64,000 bases of DNA from Nitrosomonas communis (GCF_024102715.1 NZ_JAGFJM010000081.1:34533-98532), one strand, 5' to 3'; numbered from the stretch's first letter, positions 46,547 through 56,321 are shown. The notes: generated by a model not told the origin, from the sequence alone. Made by a program: numbers and translations.

Positions 46547-48148
46547 ATGTTCAGATTTGGCGATTTGAATGCCCGGCTGACAGCGATATCCGCCGCTGTC
46601 CTCAGCGCAATTTCATTCAATACACAAGCAGCAACAGCAACCTATAATCCAACAGATAACACGGTCGATTTGCCGGTCGTGGAAGTGCTCAGCGGGGGCG
46701 CATCATCGTTTTTCAGCGCAAAACTGCAACTGGTGAGCGGCAATGAACTGGTTCTGATCGATGCGCAACCTATTTCTGCTGGCAAGGGAACAGATCGCAA
46801 CGTTTTTGATGCGGACACTTCAGCGGTTCATATCTCGTCTGTGGCTGCGGGCGCGGATGAATTCTATGCCAAACTGAGATTGGTGCCAGGAGCCGGTCCT
46901 ATGAAATTCACCTTGGAGCAACTGGTTAATAATCAATTCCAGGGATGTCCGGATTTTTCGACACCCGGTCCTACCGCAGGAAGCTGCGTTCTGAGCGGCG
47001 AGATCAGAAGAGATATTACCCTTACCAAGAATATTCAATGGATTTTGTCGGGCGGTGTCTTCATCGGTGGTGACAAAGTCGATAATGCCACCATTGCCAT
47101 TAATCCAGGCACGCAAATTTTTGGTCAGCAGGGAGCGGATTTCCTGTGGATCAGACGCGGCTCCAAGATCATGGCGGAAGGTACGCCGGATAATCCGATC
47201 GTGTTTAGCGGCCCATCACAACAAGCCGCTGGCGAGTGGGGCGGCCTGGTGCTATCCGGCCTGGCACGGATCAATGGCTGTAACCAGGATGTCGCTGTCT
47301 GTGAAGTGGCCAATGAAGCGATCACCTCCGAGTTTTCTGGCGGTGATAATGATGCGGATAACAGCGGTGTCCTGAAATATGTGCAGATCCTGTTTGCCGG
47401 ATTTGCCGTGCGTCCTGACGAAGAGCTGAATGGTTTGACATTGAACAGTGTCGGCTCAGGTACGCTGATTGATTATGTGCAGGTGCACGCTGGCCTGGAT
47501 GATGGCATCGAAATGTTTGGCGGAACCGTCAACATGAAGCACCTGGTATTGACCAATATTGAGGATGACAGCCTTGACTGGGGGCTTGGTTGGAGAGGAA
47601 AAGCACAATTCGTACTGGCCAAGCAATCGGCTAGTGACGGAGACCATGGTATTGAGGCTGATAACAATCCCACCAATAATAACCTTCTTCCCCGTTCCAA
47701 GCCTGTATTGTCGAACATGACTTTCATCGGCACGCCTGTGTCGCAATCTTCTGGCGCATTGTTGCGCCGCGGTACCGGTGTCAATATCTGGAATTCGGTA
47801 TTCACGCAGTTTAGAAATTGTCTGACTATCGATGGTGAAGCAACCTCGGCGCTTGCAAGCGCGCCTGGAGAATTGACCATTGCCCATTCTTTCGTACATG
47901 GTTGCGAAAACAATTTCTCTGAAGCAAATGGCGCAACGATTTCTACCGCTGACTGGTTTAACTCCCAGCCTGGCAACAAAGTGGAAGACCCCCTCTTGAG
48001 CGGCTACCTGCCTGCGTTTGGCTCACCGCTAACGCTTGCTGGCACGGCGGTCAATGATGCCTTCTTCACAACGGTCGATTATGTCGGTGCATTTAAAGAT
48101 GCAGACGATGACTGGACCCAGGAATGGACCTTCCCATTTGCGAACTGA
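46547..48148 (+). CDS. secreted protein of unknown function, probable right-handed beta-helix
   Basis: The 533-residue protein begins with a likely signal peptide (LTAISAAVLSAISFNTQAA). After a 100-residue beta-rich N-domain comes a region with repeated short strands and turns (IAINPGTQIFG, FLWIRRGSKIMAEG, PIVFSGPSQQAAGEWGGLVL, YVQVHAGLDDGIEMFGG, WNSVFTQFRNCLTIDG), the pattern of a parallel beta-helix. Several Asp/Asn-rich turns (GGDNDADNSG) may bind calcium. Two cysteine pairs could form disulfides. I do not recognise a named family. The gene stands alone and ends in a strong terminator. Confidence 0.7.
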   Translation: MFRFGDLNARLTAISAAVLSAISFNTQAATATYNPTDNTVDLPVVEVLSGGASSFFSAKLQLVSGNELVLIDAQPISAGKGTDRNVFDADTSAVHISSVAAGADEFYAKLRLVPGAGPMKFTLEQLVNNQFQGCPDFSTPGPTAGSCVLSGEIRRDITLTKNIQWILSGGVFIGGDKVDNATIAINPGTQIFGQQGADFLWIRRGSKIMAEGTPDNPIVFSGPSQQAAGEWGGLVLSGLARINGCNQDVAVCEVANEAITSEFSGGDNDADNSGVLKYVQILFAGFAVRPDEELNGLTLNSVGSGTLIDYVQVHAGLDDGIEMFGGTVNMKHLVLTNIEDDSLDWGLGWRGKAQFVLAKQSASDGDHGIEADNNPTNNNLLPRSKPVLSNMTFIGTPVSQSSGALLRRGTGVNIWNSVFTQFRNCLTIDGEATSALASAPGELTIAHSFVHGCENNFSEANGATISTADWFNSQPGNKVEDPLLSGYLPAFGSPLTLAGTAVNDAFFTTVDYVGAFKDADDDWTQEWTFPFAN

Positions 48149-48169
48149 TCTGCAGCGCAAATAAATAAC

Positions 48170-48214
48170 AAGAAGCCCTGCTTGCCAGTAAAGTAAGCAG
48201 GGCTTCTTGCTTTT
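48170..48214 (+). terminator. Rho-independent terminator
   Basis: AAGAAGCCCTGCTT (48170-48183) is a perfect 14-bp inverted complement of AAGCAGGGCTTCTT (48195-48208), with an 11-base loop and GCTTTT after the stem. It follows the secreted beta-helix protein by 21 bp. Confidence 0.9.
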
Positions 48215-48349
48215 CACTACCTTTAGTTGATCGCACTTGAGTACTGCTTCATCCAGGCGCAGCGAGGAATATTTTTGCAAGCGCCAAAAATAACAGTAAT
48301 ATGAACAAGCGTACTTTTACCGATACTTATCTGAAAGCAAGGGGGGGTG

Positions 48350-49369
48350 ATGACTTATATCAGCGGATGGGCTGCCCATGGGGCAAGGCAGAAAATCGAA
48401 CCGTTTACTTATGATGCTGGCCCGCTGGCACCGGAGGAAGTTGAGATTGCCGTCGAATACTGCGGTCTTTGCCATTCTGATCTGTCCATTCTCAATAATG
48501 ATTGGGGGCTCTCGCGCTATCCTGTCGTCCCGGGACATGAAGTGGTGGGCCGTATCGTGGCGATGGGAGAGCATGTCAAAGAATTGAAGATTGGGCAACG
48601 TGTCGGCATAGGCTGGAATGTCAATAGCTGCATGCACTGTCATGAATGCTTGACAGGTAGCCATAATCTTTGCCAGAAGGCAGCGCCGACGATTATCGGC
48701 CATTATGGCGGTTTTGCAGAACGGGTGCGCTCGCACTGGCTGTGGGCGATTCCTTTACCCGGCAAGCTTGAAATGTCTTCTGCCGGGCCGCTGCTGTGCG
48801 GCGGTATTACCGTTTTTGCGCCGCTGCTGATGTATGGTGTGAAGCCGACAGATCGGGTCGGTATTGTTGGCATCGGTGGTCTTGGTCACCTTGCGCTGCA
48901 ATTTGCCCGTGCCTGGGGCTGTGAAGTCACTGCGTTTACCTCGGATCTATCGAAGGCGGAAGAAACCCGGCAATTTGGGGCGCATCGTGTCGTTTCCAGC
49001 CGTAACAGTGCAGAAATCCTCAAAGTGGCCAATTCACTCGATTTTCTCATGGTTACCGTGAATGTGCCGCTCGACTGGCCGCTGTTGCTCAAAACGCTGA
49101 AGCCGAATGGCCGCATGCATATCGTGGGCGCTGTGCTGGAACCGATACCTGTGCCCGCGTTTGAGCTGATCATGGGGCAGAAAAGCGTTTCGGGATCGCC
49201 TACCGGTGGGCCTGCCATGATGACGGCCATGCTGGATTTTGCAGCACGACATCATATTGCGCCGCAGGTCGAGCATTTTCCGCTCAATAAAGTCAATGAC
49301 GCTATCGCGCATTTGGCAGCAGGTAAAGCAAGGTACCGCGTGGTGCTGGATCATGCTGCTTCGTTCTGA
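48350..49369 (+). CDS. zinc-dependent alcohol dehydrogenase (cinnamyl-alcohol-dehydrogenase-like)
   Basis: The 339-residue MDR protein has the catalytic zinc site in YCGLCHSDLSIL and PGHEVVGRI, the structural zinc cysteines in NSCMHCHECLTGSHNLC, and the NAD(P) fold GIVGIGGLGHLALQFARAWG. It matches the CAD/YahK-type aldehyde reductases, which prefer NADPH. ATG 48350 is chosen over the overlapping GTG 48347; the G-rich AAGGGGGGG lies directly before both. Confidence 0.93.
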   Translation: MTYISGWAAHGARQKIEPFTYDAGPLAPEEVEIAVEYCGLCHSDLSILNNDWGLSRYPVVPGHEVVGRIVAMGEHVKELKIGQRVGIGWNVNSCMHCHECLTGSHNLCQKAAPTIIGHYGGFAERVRSHWLWAIPLPGKLEMSSAGPLLCGGITVFAPLLMYGVKPTDRVGIVGIGGLGHLALQFARAWGCEVTAFTSDLSKAEETRQFGAHRVVSSRNSAEILKVANSLDFLMVTVNVPLDWPLLLKTLKPNGRMHIVGAVLEPIPVPAFELIMGQKSVSGSPTGGPAMMTAMLDFAARHHIAPQVEHFPLNKVNDAIAHLAAGKARYRVVLDHAASF

Positions 49370-49466
49370 TTGATGCGGCCAAGATCTGCCAGAAATACCG
49401 TTTGGCCTAATACCATACAAGCCTCACCGCGGTCGGTTATCATTTTGCCGGAGCAGCCTGGCAAGC

Positions 49467-50372
49467 TTATTTTTTCCGCTTTGCGCGCGGGTGAGCGCTA
49501 TCGTAAATCTTGGCAAGGTGTTGAAAATCCAGGTGTGTATAGACTTGAGTGGTGCTAATGCTGGCATGCCCCAGCATTTCCTGCACGGCACGTAAATCCC
49601 CGCTGGATTGCAGCAGGTGGGAAGCAAATGAATGGCGCAGGGCGTGGGGGTGTACATGATTATCGAGCTGTTGCTGGCTGGCTCGTGCTTGCAGGCGGTA
49701 TTCGACTGTCCGGGGACTGATCTGGTTGCCGCGCTGCGACAGAAAGAGCGCGCGTTCCCCTGGTTGCAACATGCCCTGCCGCTGCTTCAGCCATGCCTGC
49801 AGTGCTTGCAAGGCATAAGTGCCAACCGGTACTATCCGCGTCTTGCTGCCTTTTCCTTGAACCCGCACGGTACCTTCGGCAAAATGGATATCCTCTGGTC
49901 TCAGCCGGGTCAATTCTGTCAGCCGCAGGCCAGAAGAGTAAAACAGTTCAAACATGGCGCGATCGCGCACGCTTAGCGGATCGTTGTGAGCGAACGCCAT
50001 CAACTTTGCGGTTTCATCCGGAGAGAGCGCATGCGGCAAGTTTCTCGGGGATTTTGGAACCCGTATGCCATTGCAGGGATTATCAACGTAGTTGTGATGG
50101 CGGATTAAATAGCGATAAAAACCCCGCCAGGCTGATAGCATTCTCGCCAGGCTTTTGCCGGAAAGACCGCCTCCATGAAGTTTGGCGATGAAATGACGGA
50201 TATCGTGCACGCATAGCTGATTCAGCGGTGTTTTCTCAGAAAGCTGCAACAAAGCCGCCAGATCGCGGGCATAACTTTGTCCGGTCAGCGGTGACAGTCT
50301 GCGCTCATGCGTCAGGTGGGTGAGGTAGGCGCTGACCAGCGCTGGTTTTTCGTCGCAATGGGCGTGATCCAT
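49467..50372 (-). CDS. xerC: tyrosine recombinase XerC
   Basis: XerC with XerD resolves chromosome dimers at dif. The 301-residue protein has the N-terminal SAM-like DNA-binding domain (LTHERRLSPLTGQSYARDL) and the catalytic set: Arg in SGLRLTELTRL, Lys in GKGSKTRIVPVG, HALRHSFASHLL, GHASISTTQVYTH with the nucleophile tyrosine. It lies downstream of the DUF484 gene on the same strand, a classic pairing in proteobacteria, so it is the housekeeping XerC and not a phage integrase. Confidence 0.96.
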   Translation of the reverse strand: MDHAHCDEKPALVSAYLTHLTHERRLSPLTGQSYARDLAALLQLSEKTPLNQLCVHDIRHFIAKLHGGGLSGKSLARMLSAWRGFYRYLIRHHNYVDNPCNGIRVPKSPRNLPHALSPDETAKLMAFAHNDPLSVRDRAMFELFYSSGLRLTELTRLRPEDIHFAEGTVRVQGKGSKTRIVPVGTYALQALQAWLKQRQGMLQPGERALFLSQRGNQISPRTVEYRLQARASQQQLDNHVHPHALRHSFASHLLQSSGDLRAVQEMLGHASISTTQVYTHLDFQHLAKIYDSAHPRAKRKK

Positions 50373-50478
50373 GGGTATGTTTTCTAGCTATTCAGTCGCT
50401 TATTGCCTGTGAAAACAATGTGTCGGCGCAGCCGCCTTCAGATACAAGGCGAAGAATATCGCAGCCAACGCAGTTAGT

Positions 50479-51138
50479 TTACAGGTTCTTAAAACGTGCC
50501 AGTGCGCCTGCAATCAGCTCGCCTAACCGCTCCAGATAAAGCGTGCCCATATCGGGATGAAAGCGCTCCGATTCTGGGCTGCCCATCACCAGTAAGCCAA
50601 TGGTATGCTTCCTGCGCAGCGGGATCATGCAAAACGATTGTAGTTGCTGTGCATCACGCCCAAACCATTGAATGATATCGCCAGCAGGGTTTGGCCCGCA
50701 GTAGGGTTTTGCCATATTTTCCACGATGGCGCGCAATGACTCGCTGATAGGTTTGAATTCAGAGCGCTGTCCGCCGCCGCTAGAATTGTGCGAAAACCAC
50801 AAACGTAACGCTACATGGGGAATGGCGAAAATTTCACACAGATTGTCGTTCAAGCCGTGCAGCATGTCTTCCAGCGAATTAAACGCCATCAACGCCACCA
50901 TCAGCCTATGCATTTTCTCGCTGATGATGTCGTTATGCTCGCCGTTATTGATGAGCTCATGGAGTTTTACTTGCAGTTGGCGGTTTTTTTCCCGCAGCGC
51001 GGTCATCTGGCGTTCACTGATCGAAATCGCCCGGCCATCATAGGGATGTGGAATTCTGATATCAGCCAGCACCTCAGCATATTGGTCAAAGAACTGCGGG
51101 TTTTCCCGCAGGTATTGGGCAACGTCTTCTGCTTTCAT
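50479..51138 (-). CDS. DUF484 family protein
   Basis: The 219-residue cytoplasmic protein begins MKAEDVAQYLRENPQFFDQY and contains IPHPYDGRAISISERQM, the DUF484 hallmarks. A coiled region (residues about 40-75) precedes a GAF-like domain. The family is nearly always encoded just before xerC, as here (106 bp gap). Its molecular function is not established. Confidence 0.93.
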   Translation of the reverse strand: MKAEDVAQYLRENPQFFDQYAEVLADIRIPHPYDGRAISISERQMTALREKNRQLQVKLHELINNGEHNDIISEKMHRLMVALMAFNSLEDMLHGLNDNLCEIFAIPHVALRLWFSHNSSGGGQRSEFKPISESLRAIVENMAKPYCGPNPAGDIIQWFGRDAQQLQSFCMIPLRRKHTIGLLVMGSPESERFHPDMGTLYLERLGELIAGALARFKNL

Positions 51139-51826
51139 AATGATTTTCTGATCTCTTCCTCGAGCAAAAAAACGTGATATTAGCCTATAAAGCCATAAAC
51201 CGTACGATCACTTTTAGCGGGTGTAACAGAATCACCACTGACTTACAAGTCATATTCACGAAAAGCAATCGGTGTTAGAATAACGCGGAAGTTTTGTTTT
51301 GGCGGGCAGCCAGCGATTAATGTGAGAAAAATCACTCGTTTGTCAGGCATTGGGATGCACAATAAAGACCATAACAAGCCTGGCAAAGAAGTGAAGCGCC
51401 TTCCACGAGTTGTTCGTTTGTCGTAGAACGAGAAAGCAGGGAGCGCCAGTTGATCTTCTAATACCCGAATCAAATGATATAAAGGAGCTTTTTTTATTCT
51501 TTCGCAATCGTACCGTCAGCTTATTATGTGTGATGTCATGACATGATTTGGATTGTTGTAAATAAGCAACATGACGCGTCCGGAGAGGTTTGATTGCTTG
51601 CATGCACTGGGATTTTTAGGCAGAATCGGTGAAACTTGTCAACTGTGGCGATTTCTGGTGGCGAGACCATTATCATTGTCATGAAATGTGCAATCAGGTA
51701 AACAGGAACGCGAAAACTGATTTTTAACAGCTTGCAAGGATTATTTGTTTTATATCTCAGCAATTTCGTGGCATATGGTTTTTTGTCTGAAGTTTTTTTA
51801 ACTCTATTTAAAAGGAAACACTCGTT
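51139..51826. other. long leader/intergenic region before the RTX/S-layer-like gene
   Basis: Of 688 bp, only short minus-strand frames are open and none has recognisable motifs. It contains a perfect 12-bp palindrome at 51533-51544 and an AT-rich stretch (51700-51820) that probably holds the promoter and a long untranslated leader of the downstream surface-protein gene. Confidence 0.5.
51533..51544. promoter_or_regulatory. 12-bp palindrome, possible operator
   Basis: ATGTCATGACAT is self-complementary and lies 283 bp upstream of the large surface-protein gene. The regulator is unknown. Confidence 0.35.
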
Positions 51827-54526
51827 ATGGCTATTTCTGACACTCAAAAGGAACAGATTGTTGCGCTTGTAGTGGCTACATTCAATGCCCCGCCCGGCGC
51901 AACTTTTTTAAGAGAATTTGCGAATGCTATTGAAGCGGGTATGCCGCTTACGGAACTGGCGAATATCCTGGTGGGAACCACTGAATTCCAAAGAGATATT
52001 CTGCAAGGCGCCGTGACCCCGACGGAAATCTCAGCCGCGCTGCTGAAAAACTTCGGCCTGACAGCGGGCAATACTGATCCTAACAGTCCAGATGCCCAGG
52101 CAGAAGCCTTTTTTGCTAATGGTCTCGAAGCCGGTGCGAGCGTGAGCTCTCTCCTGATCGCTGCAGGCGCTTTTCTGCTCGGCAATCCAGGAGAGCCATT
52201 TGCAGCGACATCGGCTTTATTCAAAAACAAAGTAAACGTTGCTGAACAGTATTCTGTAAGCAATTCCGATGACAATGTGCCTGATCTGCAAGCTGTTCTG
52301 ACCGGTGTTACAGCGGCAGGGCCTGCTACGGATGCAGAAGCGCTACAATATCTGGCGGACAGAGGTTATGCTGCTCCTGGTGAGGTTGTGGGCGATACCT
52401 TCACCCTGACAACCAATCAGGACGCCCTGACCGGCGCAACAGGCAATGATACTTTCAATGCGTCCCTGGAAGATGGTCTGCTCGGCATACAGGTCAATAC
52501 GTTGCAAGACGTGGATGTACTGGATGGCGGTGCGGGCACTGATACGCTCAATGCCACCCTTAGCAATTTCTTCACGGTGACTAACCCGCCAGTGCCAGCT
52601 CCCTTTGTAACAGCGCCAACGCTCGAAAGCATCGAGAACGTCAATGTGAAGTTTGTGGGCGTCGCACCTCCCCCTCCCGCCTTCTTTACCGCCAATCTGA
52701 ATCTGGCCAATGCCAGCGGCGTTAATACTGTGACGATTGCGGACAGCACGAGCGCAGGACTGGTGAGCGGCCTGGGCGCAGCCGCTAATCTGGCGGTCAA
52801 GAATCAAACACAGAATGCTATTTTCGGTGGCTCCACTGCAGAGACTTTGAATCTGAATCTGGATACGGTGGGTAAACTTACACCTCCGACCGAGACTACA
52901 GTGCATTTGCTGGATGCCACAGGAACTACGCTCAATGTGACCAGCAACAATAGCAATGTTCTAGTAGACAGCGATGCTGATGCATTTACTACTCTGAGCG
53001 TCGCGGCGACTGGTGAAAATATCCTGAACATGGCGGCAGCCGCCAAAGCGACTGGCGTGACAGTGACTGGCACGGGGTCGGTTGATTTCAACCCGTTGTC
53101 TTCCTTTACCGGTGAATTGGCCACGTTTGATGCAAAAGGCAACAGCGGCGGCGTCAAGGCAAATATCCAAAGCACCAAGGCTGTAACGGTGACCGGCAGC
53201 AGCGCTGCGGATGTATTTGACATGGATACGCTTGTTACCGGTGATTCGTCAATCGACTTGGGCGCGGGTGACGACAAGCTGTTTGCAGGCAATCAGCTTG
53301 CTGGCTTCAACAAAGGCGCAAACGGCGGCGACGGCACTGGTGACATCATCAATATCACCGATGGCGCTACGCTGACCGAGGTCAATGCAGCATTCATCAC
53401 GAATTTCGAAACGCTGGATGTCTCGGGTGGTACCGGCAGCTATGATGTGTCGCTGAACAATTTTACCACCGTGCAAATCGACGAAGCCATCAATGGCTTG
53501 CCAGTAGGTCCGCTTACTTTCGCCAATGCGCCTGATGCCTTCACGCTGACGATCGCGAACCAAGCCAATGACCCTGCTAATGATGGTTTTTTCCTCGGTT
53601 TTCCAACCACAGTACTTGGCAAGGATTTCGCCGGCACGGATGAATCCTTCACGCTGGCAGCGACGCTGCATGATGGCAATAAGGACAACTTGGTCAATAA
53701 TGGTTTCATCGGAACTAACACGATTGTGGCCGATGGTGTTGAGAACCTCGCGATCGATGCCAAGGTCGGTACGCTGGACGGTGGCGCCACTGCAACGGCT
53801 GTTGCTTCCGATTACATACTGTTTACTGCTTTGGCTAGCGATGTCGCTCAAACCTTGACCATCACCGGCGATGCTTCTGTTAATCTGCTCGGCTCAGGGA
53901 TATTTGCTGTAAACAAGGTTGATGCGAGCACTTCAACCGGCAATATCACGCTCGATTTCTCGGCGCAAACCGGTAGCGTTGGCTACACAGGCGCTGAGGG
54001 CATAGATACTTATGCGGGTAGTGCCTTTGGTGATACTGTTTATACAGGCAAAGGTGCGGACGTGGTAACACTTGAGGATGGATTGTTGGCAGATTTAGTA
54101 ACTCCTCATGATCGTGCGCGTGATACTTTCGTGCTGAAAGATGCAACCGATTCACAAATTACTGATACCTCCAAGGACGGCAAGATCACCCTTGATATTG
54201 ACACCGGCTTCGATGAAGTGATCAACTTCCAGGTAGGTGGAGGTGCAACCAACGATCGTCTGGATGTCACTAACTTTGGTTTTGCTGGCGCGCAGCGTGG
54301 CGTGGTGAATGTGACTGCGAAAGTCAACGCAACCACCGATCTGACCAGTATCGCAGATTTGTTTGATTCTGCAGCTGGTGATCGCGGTGTCGCTTACAGC
54401 GTGAACGCTGCCGGTACTTTCGCATTTGTCGATGCCAACAAAGATGGCAACTTCACTGCAGCGGATGACCTGGTGGTTAAACTGACCGGTGTGGCAACAC
54501 TGTCGGAAACCGACATCAACTTCTAA
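51827..54526 (+). CDS. large RTX/S-layer-like secreted protein
   Basis: The 899-residue protein has no cysteine, no signal peptide and a very acidic, Thr/Ala/Asn-rich composition, as in type I-secreted S-layer proteins such as Caulobacter RsaA. Residues 1-175 are a helical N-domain (EFANAIEAGMPLTELANILV). From about 187 the beta-rich region opens with TFTLTTNQDALTGATGNDTF and has RTX-like nonapeptides (LDGGAGTDTL near 232, LGAGDDKLFAG near 480). Near the C-terminus DANKDGNFTAADD (about 869-881) resembles a calcium loop, and the last residues ETDINF end with a hydrophobic position as type I secretion signals often do. AGGA precedes ATG 51827. It is followed by a strong terminator. An S-layer or adhesin role is inferred. 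Confidence 0.75.
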   Translation: MAISDTQKEQIVALVVATFNAPPGATFLREFANAIEAGMPLTELANILVGTTEFQRDILQGAVTPTEISAALLKNFGLTAGNTDPNSPDAQAEAFFANGLEAGASVSSLLIAAGAFLLGNPGEPFAATSALFKNKVNVAEQYSVSNSDDNVPDLQAVLTGVTAAGPATDAEALQYLADRGYAAPGEVVGDTFTLTTNQDALTGATGNDTFNASLEDGLLGIQVNTLQDVDVLDGGAGTDTLNATLSNFFTVTNPPVPAPFVTAPTLESIENVNVKFVGVAPPPPAFFTANLNLANASGVNTVTIADSTSAGLVSGLGAAANLAVKNQTQNAIFGGSTAETLNLNLDTVGKLTPPTETTVHLLDATGTTLNVTSNNSNVLVDSDADAFTTLSVAATGENILNMAAAAKATGVTVTGTGSVDFNPLSSFTGELATFDAKGNSGGVKANIQSTKAVTVTGSSAADVFDMDTLVTGDSSIDLGAGDDKLFAGNQLAGFNKGANGGDGTGDIINITDGATLTEVNAAFITNFETLDVSGGTGSYDVSLNNFTTVQIDEAINGLPVGPLTFANAPDAFTLTIANQANDPANDGFFLGFPTTVLGKDFAGTDESFTLAATLHDGNKDNLVNNGFIGTNTIVADGVENLAIDAKVGTLDGGATATAVASDYILFTALASDVAQTLTITGDASVNLLGSGIFAVNKVDASTSTGNITLDFSAQTGSVGYTGAEGIDTYAGSAFGDTVYTGKGADVVTLEDGLLADLVTPHDRARDTFVLKDATDSQITDTSKDGKITLDIDTGFDEVINFQVGGGATNDRLDVTNFGFAGAQRGVVNVTAKVNATTDLTSIADLFDSAAGDRGVAYSVNAAGTFAFVDANKDGNFTAADDLVVKLTGVATLSETDINF

Positions 54527-54578
54527 TCTCTTGGGAGATGACCGGCGAGCTTGATTTTGCCGGAGAAGCAGTCAATCA

Positions 54579-54612
54579 AACCCCGTCCTTTGCACAAGGG
54601 CGGGGTTTTTTT
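54579..54612 (+). terminator. Rho-independent terminator of the RTX/S-layer-like gene
   Basis: AACCCCGTCCTT (54579-54590) pairs with AAGGGCGGGGTT (54596-54607) through a five-base loop and one G-T wobble, and is followed by a run of T. Confidence 0.88.
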
Positions 54613-54662
54613 ATGAGTGTTTGCCTGGCAAGAAAACTGCTATTTTTTCGAAAGGAATGATA

Positions 54663-56198
54663 ATGACTGACTGGACTGCCGGCTACGTGGCGGACATTGG
54701 CTATACTTATGGCTACTATACGGAACTCAATCCGTTACGGCTCAGGCTGCCATTACTGGCTGCCGGGATTGTTTTCCCGGAAATTGACACAGCCTGTGAA
54801 TTGGGCTTTGGCCAGGGAATGAGCATAGGCATGCACGCAGCGGCCTCAGGCAGGCGCTGGTATGGCACTGACTTCAATCCCGCGCAGGCCGGATTTGCGC
54901 AGGAAATGGCTGCCGCTTCTGGCGCACAGGCGTATCTGTTCGACCAGGCGTTTGCCGAGTTTTGCACCCGCAATGATTTACCTGATTTTGACTATATTGG
55001 CCTGCATGGCATCTGGAGCTGGATTTCAGACGAGAACCGCGCGCTCATTGCCGATTTTATCCACCGCCGGCTGAAGGTGGGTGGCGTGCTCTATATCAGC
55101 TACAACACGCAGCCTGGCTGGACAACGATGCTGCCGATGCGCGAGCTGCTGACAGAACACGCCGAGGTCATGGGTGCCAGCGGCCAGGGTATCAGCAGCC
55201 GGATCGACGCCGCGCTTGATTTTGCCGAGCGCATGCTTGCCACCAACCCGCTGTACGGCCGGGTGAATCCGCAGGTAGCCGAGCGCATCAAGAGAATGAA
55301 GGAGCAAAACCGCAACTACCTGGCGCACGAATACTTTAACCGCGACTGGCATCCGATGTCGTTCAGCCGCATGAGAGAGTGGCTGATGCCTGCCAAACTG
55401 AGCTATGCCTGTTCCGCGCATTATGTCGATCATGTCGATGCAGTCAATCTATCAGAAGGGCAGCAGCAGTTTCTGCGCGACATTGCTGACCCGATGTTTC
55501 GTGAAATGACGCGCGACTTCATGTGCAATACCCAGTTCCGGCGGGATTACTGGATTAAAGGCGCCCGCAAATATGATGCCATCGAGCGTATCGAACATCT
55601 GCGCAACCAGCGCATCATGCTGCAGAATGTGCGCGACGCAGTCGAACTGAAAGCCAGTGGCGCGCTGGGCGAGGCCAAGCTAAATGAAGGTGTCTACGTG
55701 CCGATTCTCGATCTGCTGGCTGATTATAAACCGCGCACGCTGGGTCAGATCGAACAGGCGCTGCAGGGCAAGAGCATCGTCTTCGCCCAGGTTTTGCAGG
55801 CGGCAATGATACTGATCGGCAAGGGCGATGTCGGCGTGGTGCAGGAAGATGCGGCGGCGGCAAAAGCCAGACGCAGCACTGACAAACTCAACCTGCATTT
55901 GATGAACAAGAGCCGTGGCAGTAACGACATTGTTTACCTGGCGAGTCCCCTCACCGGCGGCGCCATAACGGTCAATCGTTTCCAGCAACTGTTCCTGCTG
56001 GCCCGCAGTCAGGGAAAGAAATCGCCCGCTGAATGGGCGCAGTTGAGCTGGCAATATCTGGCCGCCTTGAACCAGCGGCTGACCAAAGAAGGTAAAACCA
56101 TAGAATCTGCCGAGGAAAATCTGGCTGAACTTACCCGCCAGGCAAGCGAGTTTGCCGACAAGCGCCTGCCCATTCTGATGGCGTTGCAGGTAGTCTGA
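54663..56198 (+). CDS. class I SAM-dependent methyltransferase with regulatory domain
   Basis: The 511-residue protein has a methyltransferase fold at the N-terminus (TACELGFGQGMSIGMHAAAS for SAM, then WYGTDFNPAQAGFAQEMA and DYIGLHGIWSWISDENR). The long C-terminal half contains the methyltransferase regulatory domain seen in related bacterial proteins (EHLRNQRIMLQNVRDAVELK). ATG 54663 is chosen because AAAGGA (54650-54655) lies at the right distance; ATG 54657 is also in frame. It follows the surface-protein gene after a terminator, and surface-polymer or protein methylation is a reasonable guess only. Confidence 0.82.
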   Translation: MTDWTAGYVADIGYTYGYYTELNPLRLRLPLLAAGIVFPEIDTACELGFGQGMSIGMHAAASGRRWYGTDFNPAQAGFAQEMAAASGAQAYLFDQAFAEFCTRNDLPDFDYIGLHGIWSWISDENRALIADFIHRRLKVGGVLYISYNTQPGWTTMLPMRELLTEHAEVMGASGQGISSRIDAALDFAERMLATNPLYGRVNPQVAERIKRMKEQNRNYLAHEYFNRDWHPMSFSRMREWLMPAKLSYACSAHYVDHVDAVNLSEGQQQFLRDIADPMFREMTRDFMCNTQFRRDYWIKGARKYDAIERIEHLRNQRIMLQNVRDAVELKASGALGEAKLNEGVYVPILDLLADYKPRTLGQIEQALQGKSIVFAQVLQAAMILIGKGDVGVVQEDAAAAKARRSTDKLNLHLMNKSRGSNDIVYLASPLTGGAITVNRFQQLFLLARSQGKKSPAEWAQLSWQYLAALNQRLTKEGKTIESAEENLAELTRQASEFADKRLPILMALQVV

Positions 56199-56231
56199 AT
56201 TTGCAGGGTGCGCCGACGCCAAGAGGCGCAT

Positions 56232-56280
56232 CGTTCGCGGCAAGCTCAGTCCGAGCGGCATCTTTGAAAAACGATTTACT
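56232..56280. repeat. intergenic repeat, right-arm remnant (copy 3)
   Basis: ttcgcggcaagctcagtccg with agcggcatctttg and a later cgatttact parallels the right arm and downstream bases of copy 1 (1087-1143). The left arm is missing. Confidence 0.5.
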
Positions 56281-56321
56281 TGTGAATAGCGCTAAGGTAT
56301 TCATGTATCTGTCCTGTGATG

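Noticed and set aside
49467-50372. Phage or integron integrase
   Set aside because: Sequence length, motifs and the adjacent DUF484 gene identify the housekeeping XerC.
51243-51847. Three minus-strand frames before the surface-protein gene
   Set aside because: All are short, mutually overlapping and without recognisable features; the last overlaps the real start of the surface-protein gene.
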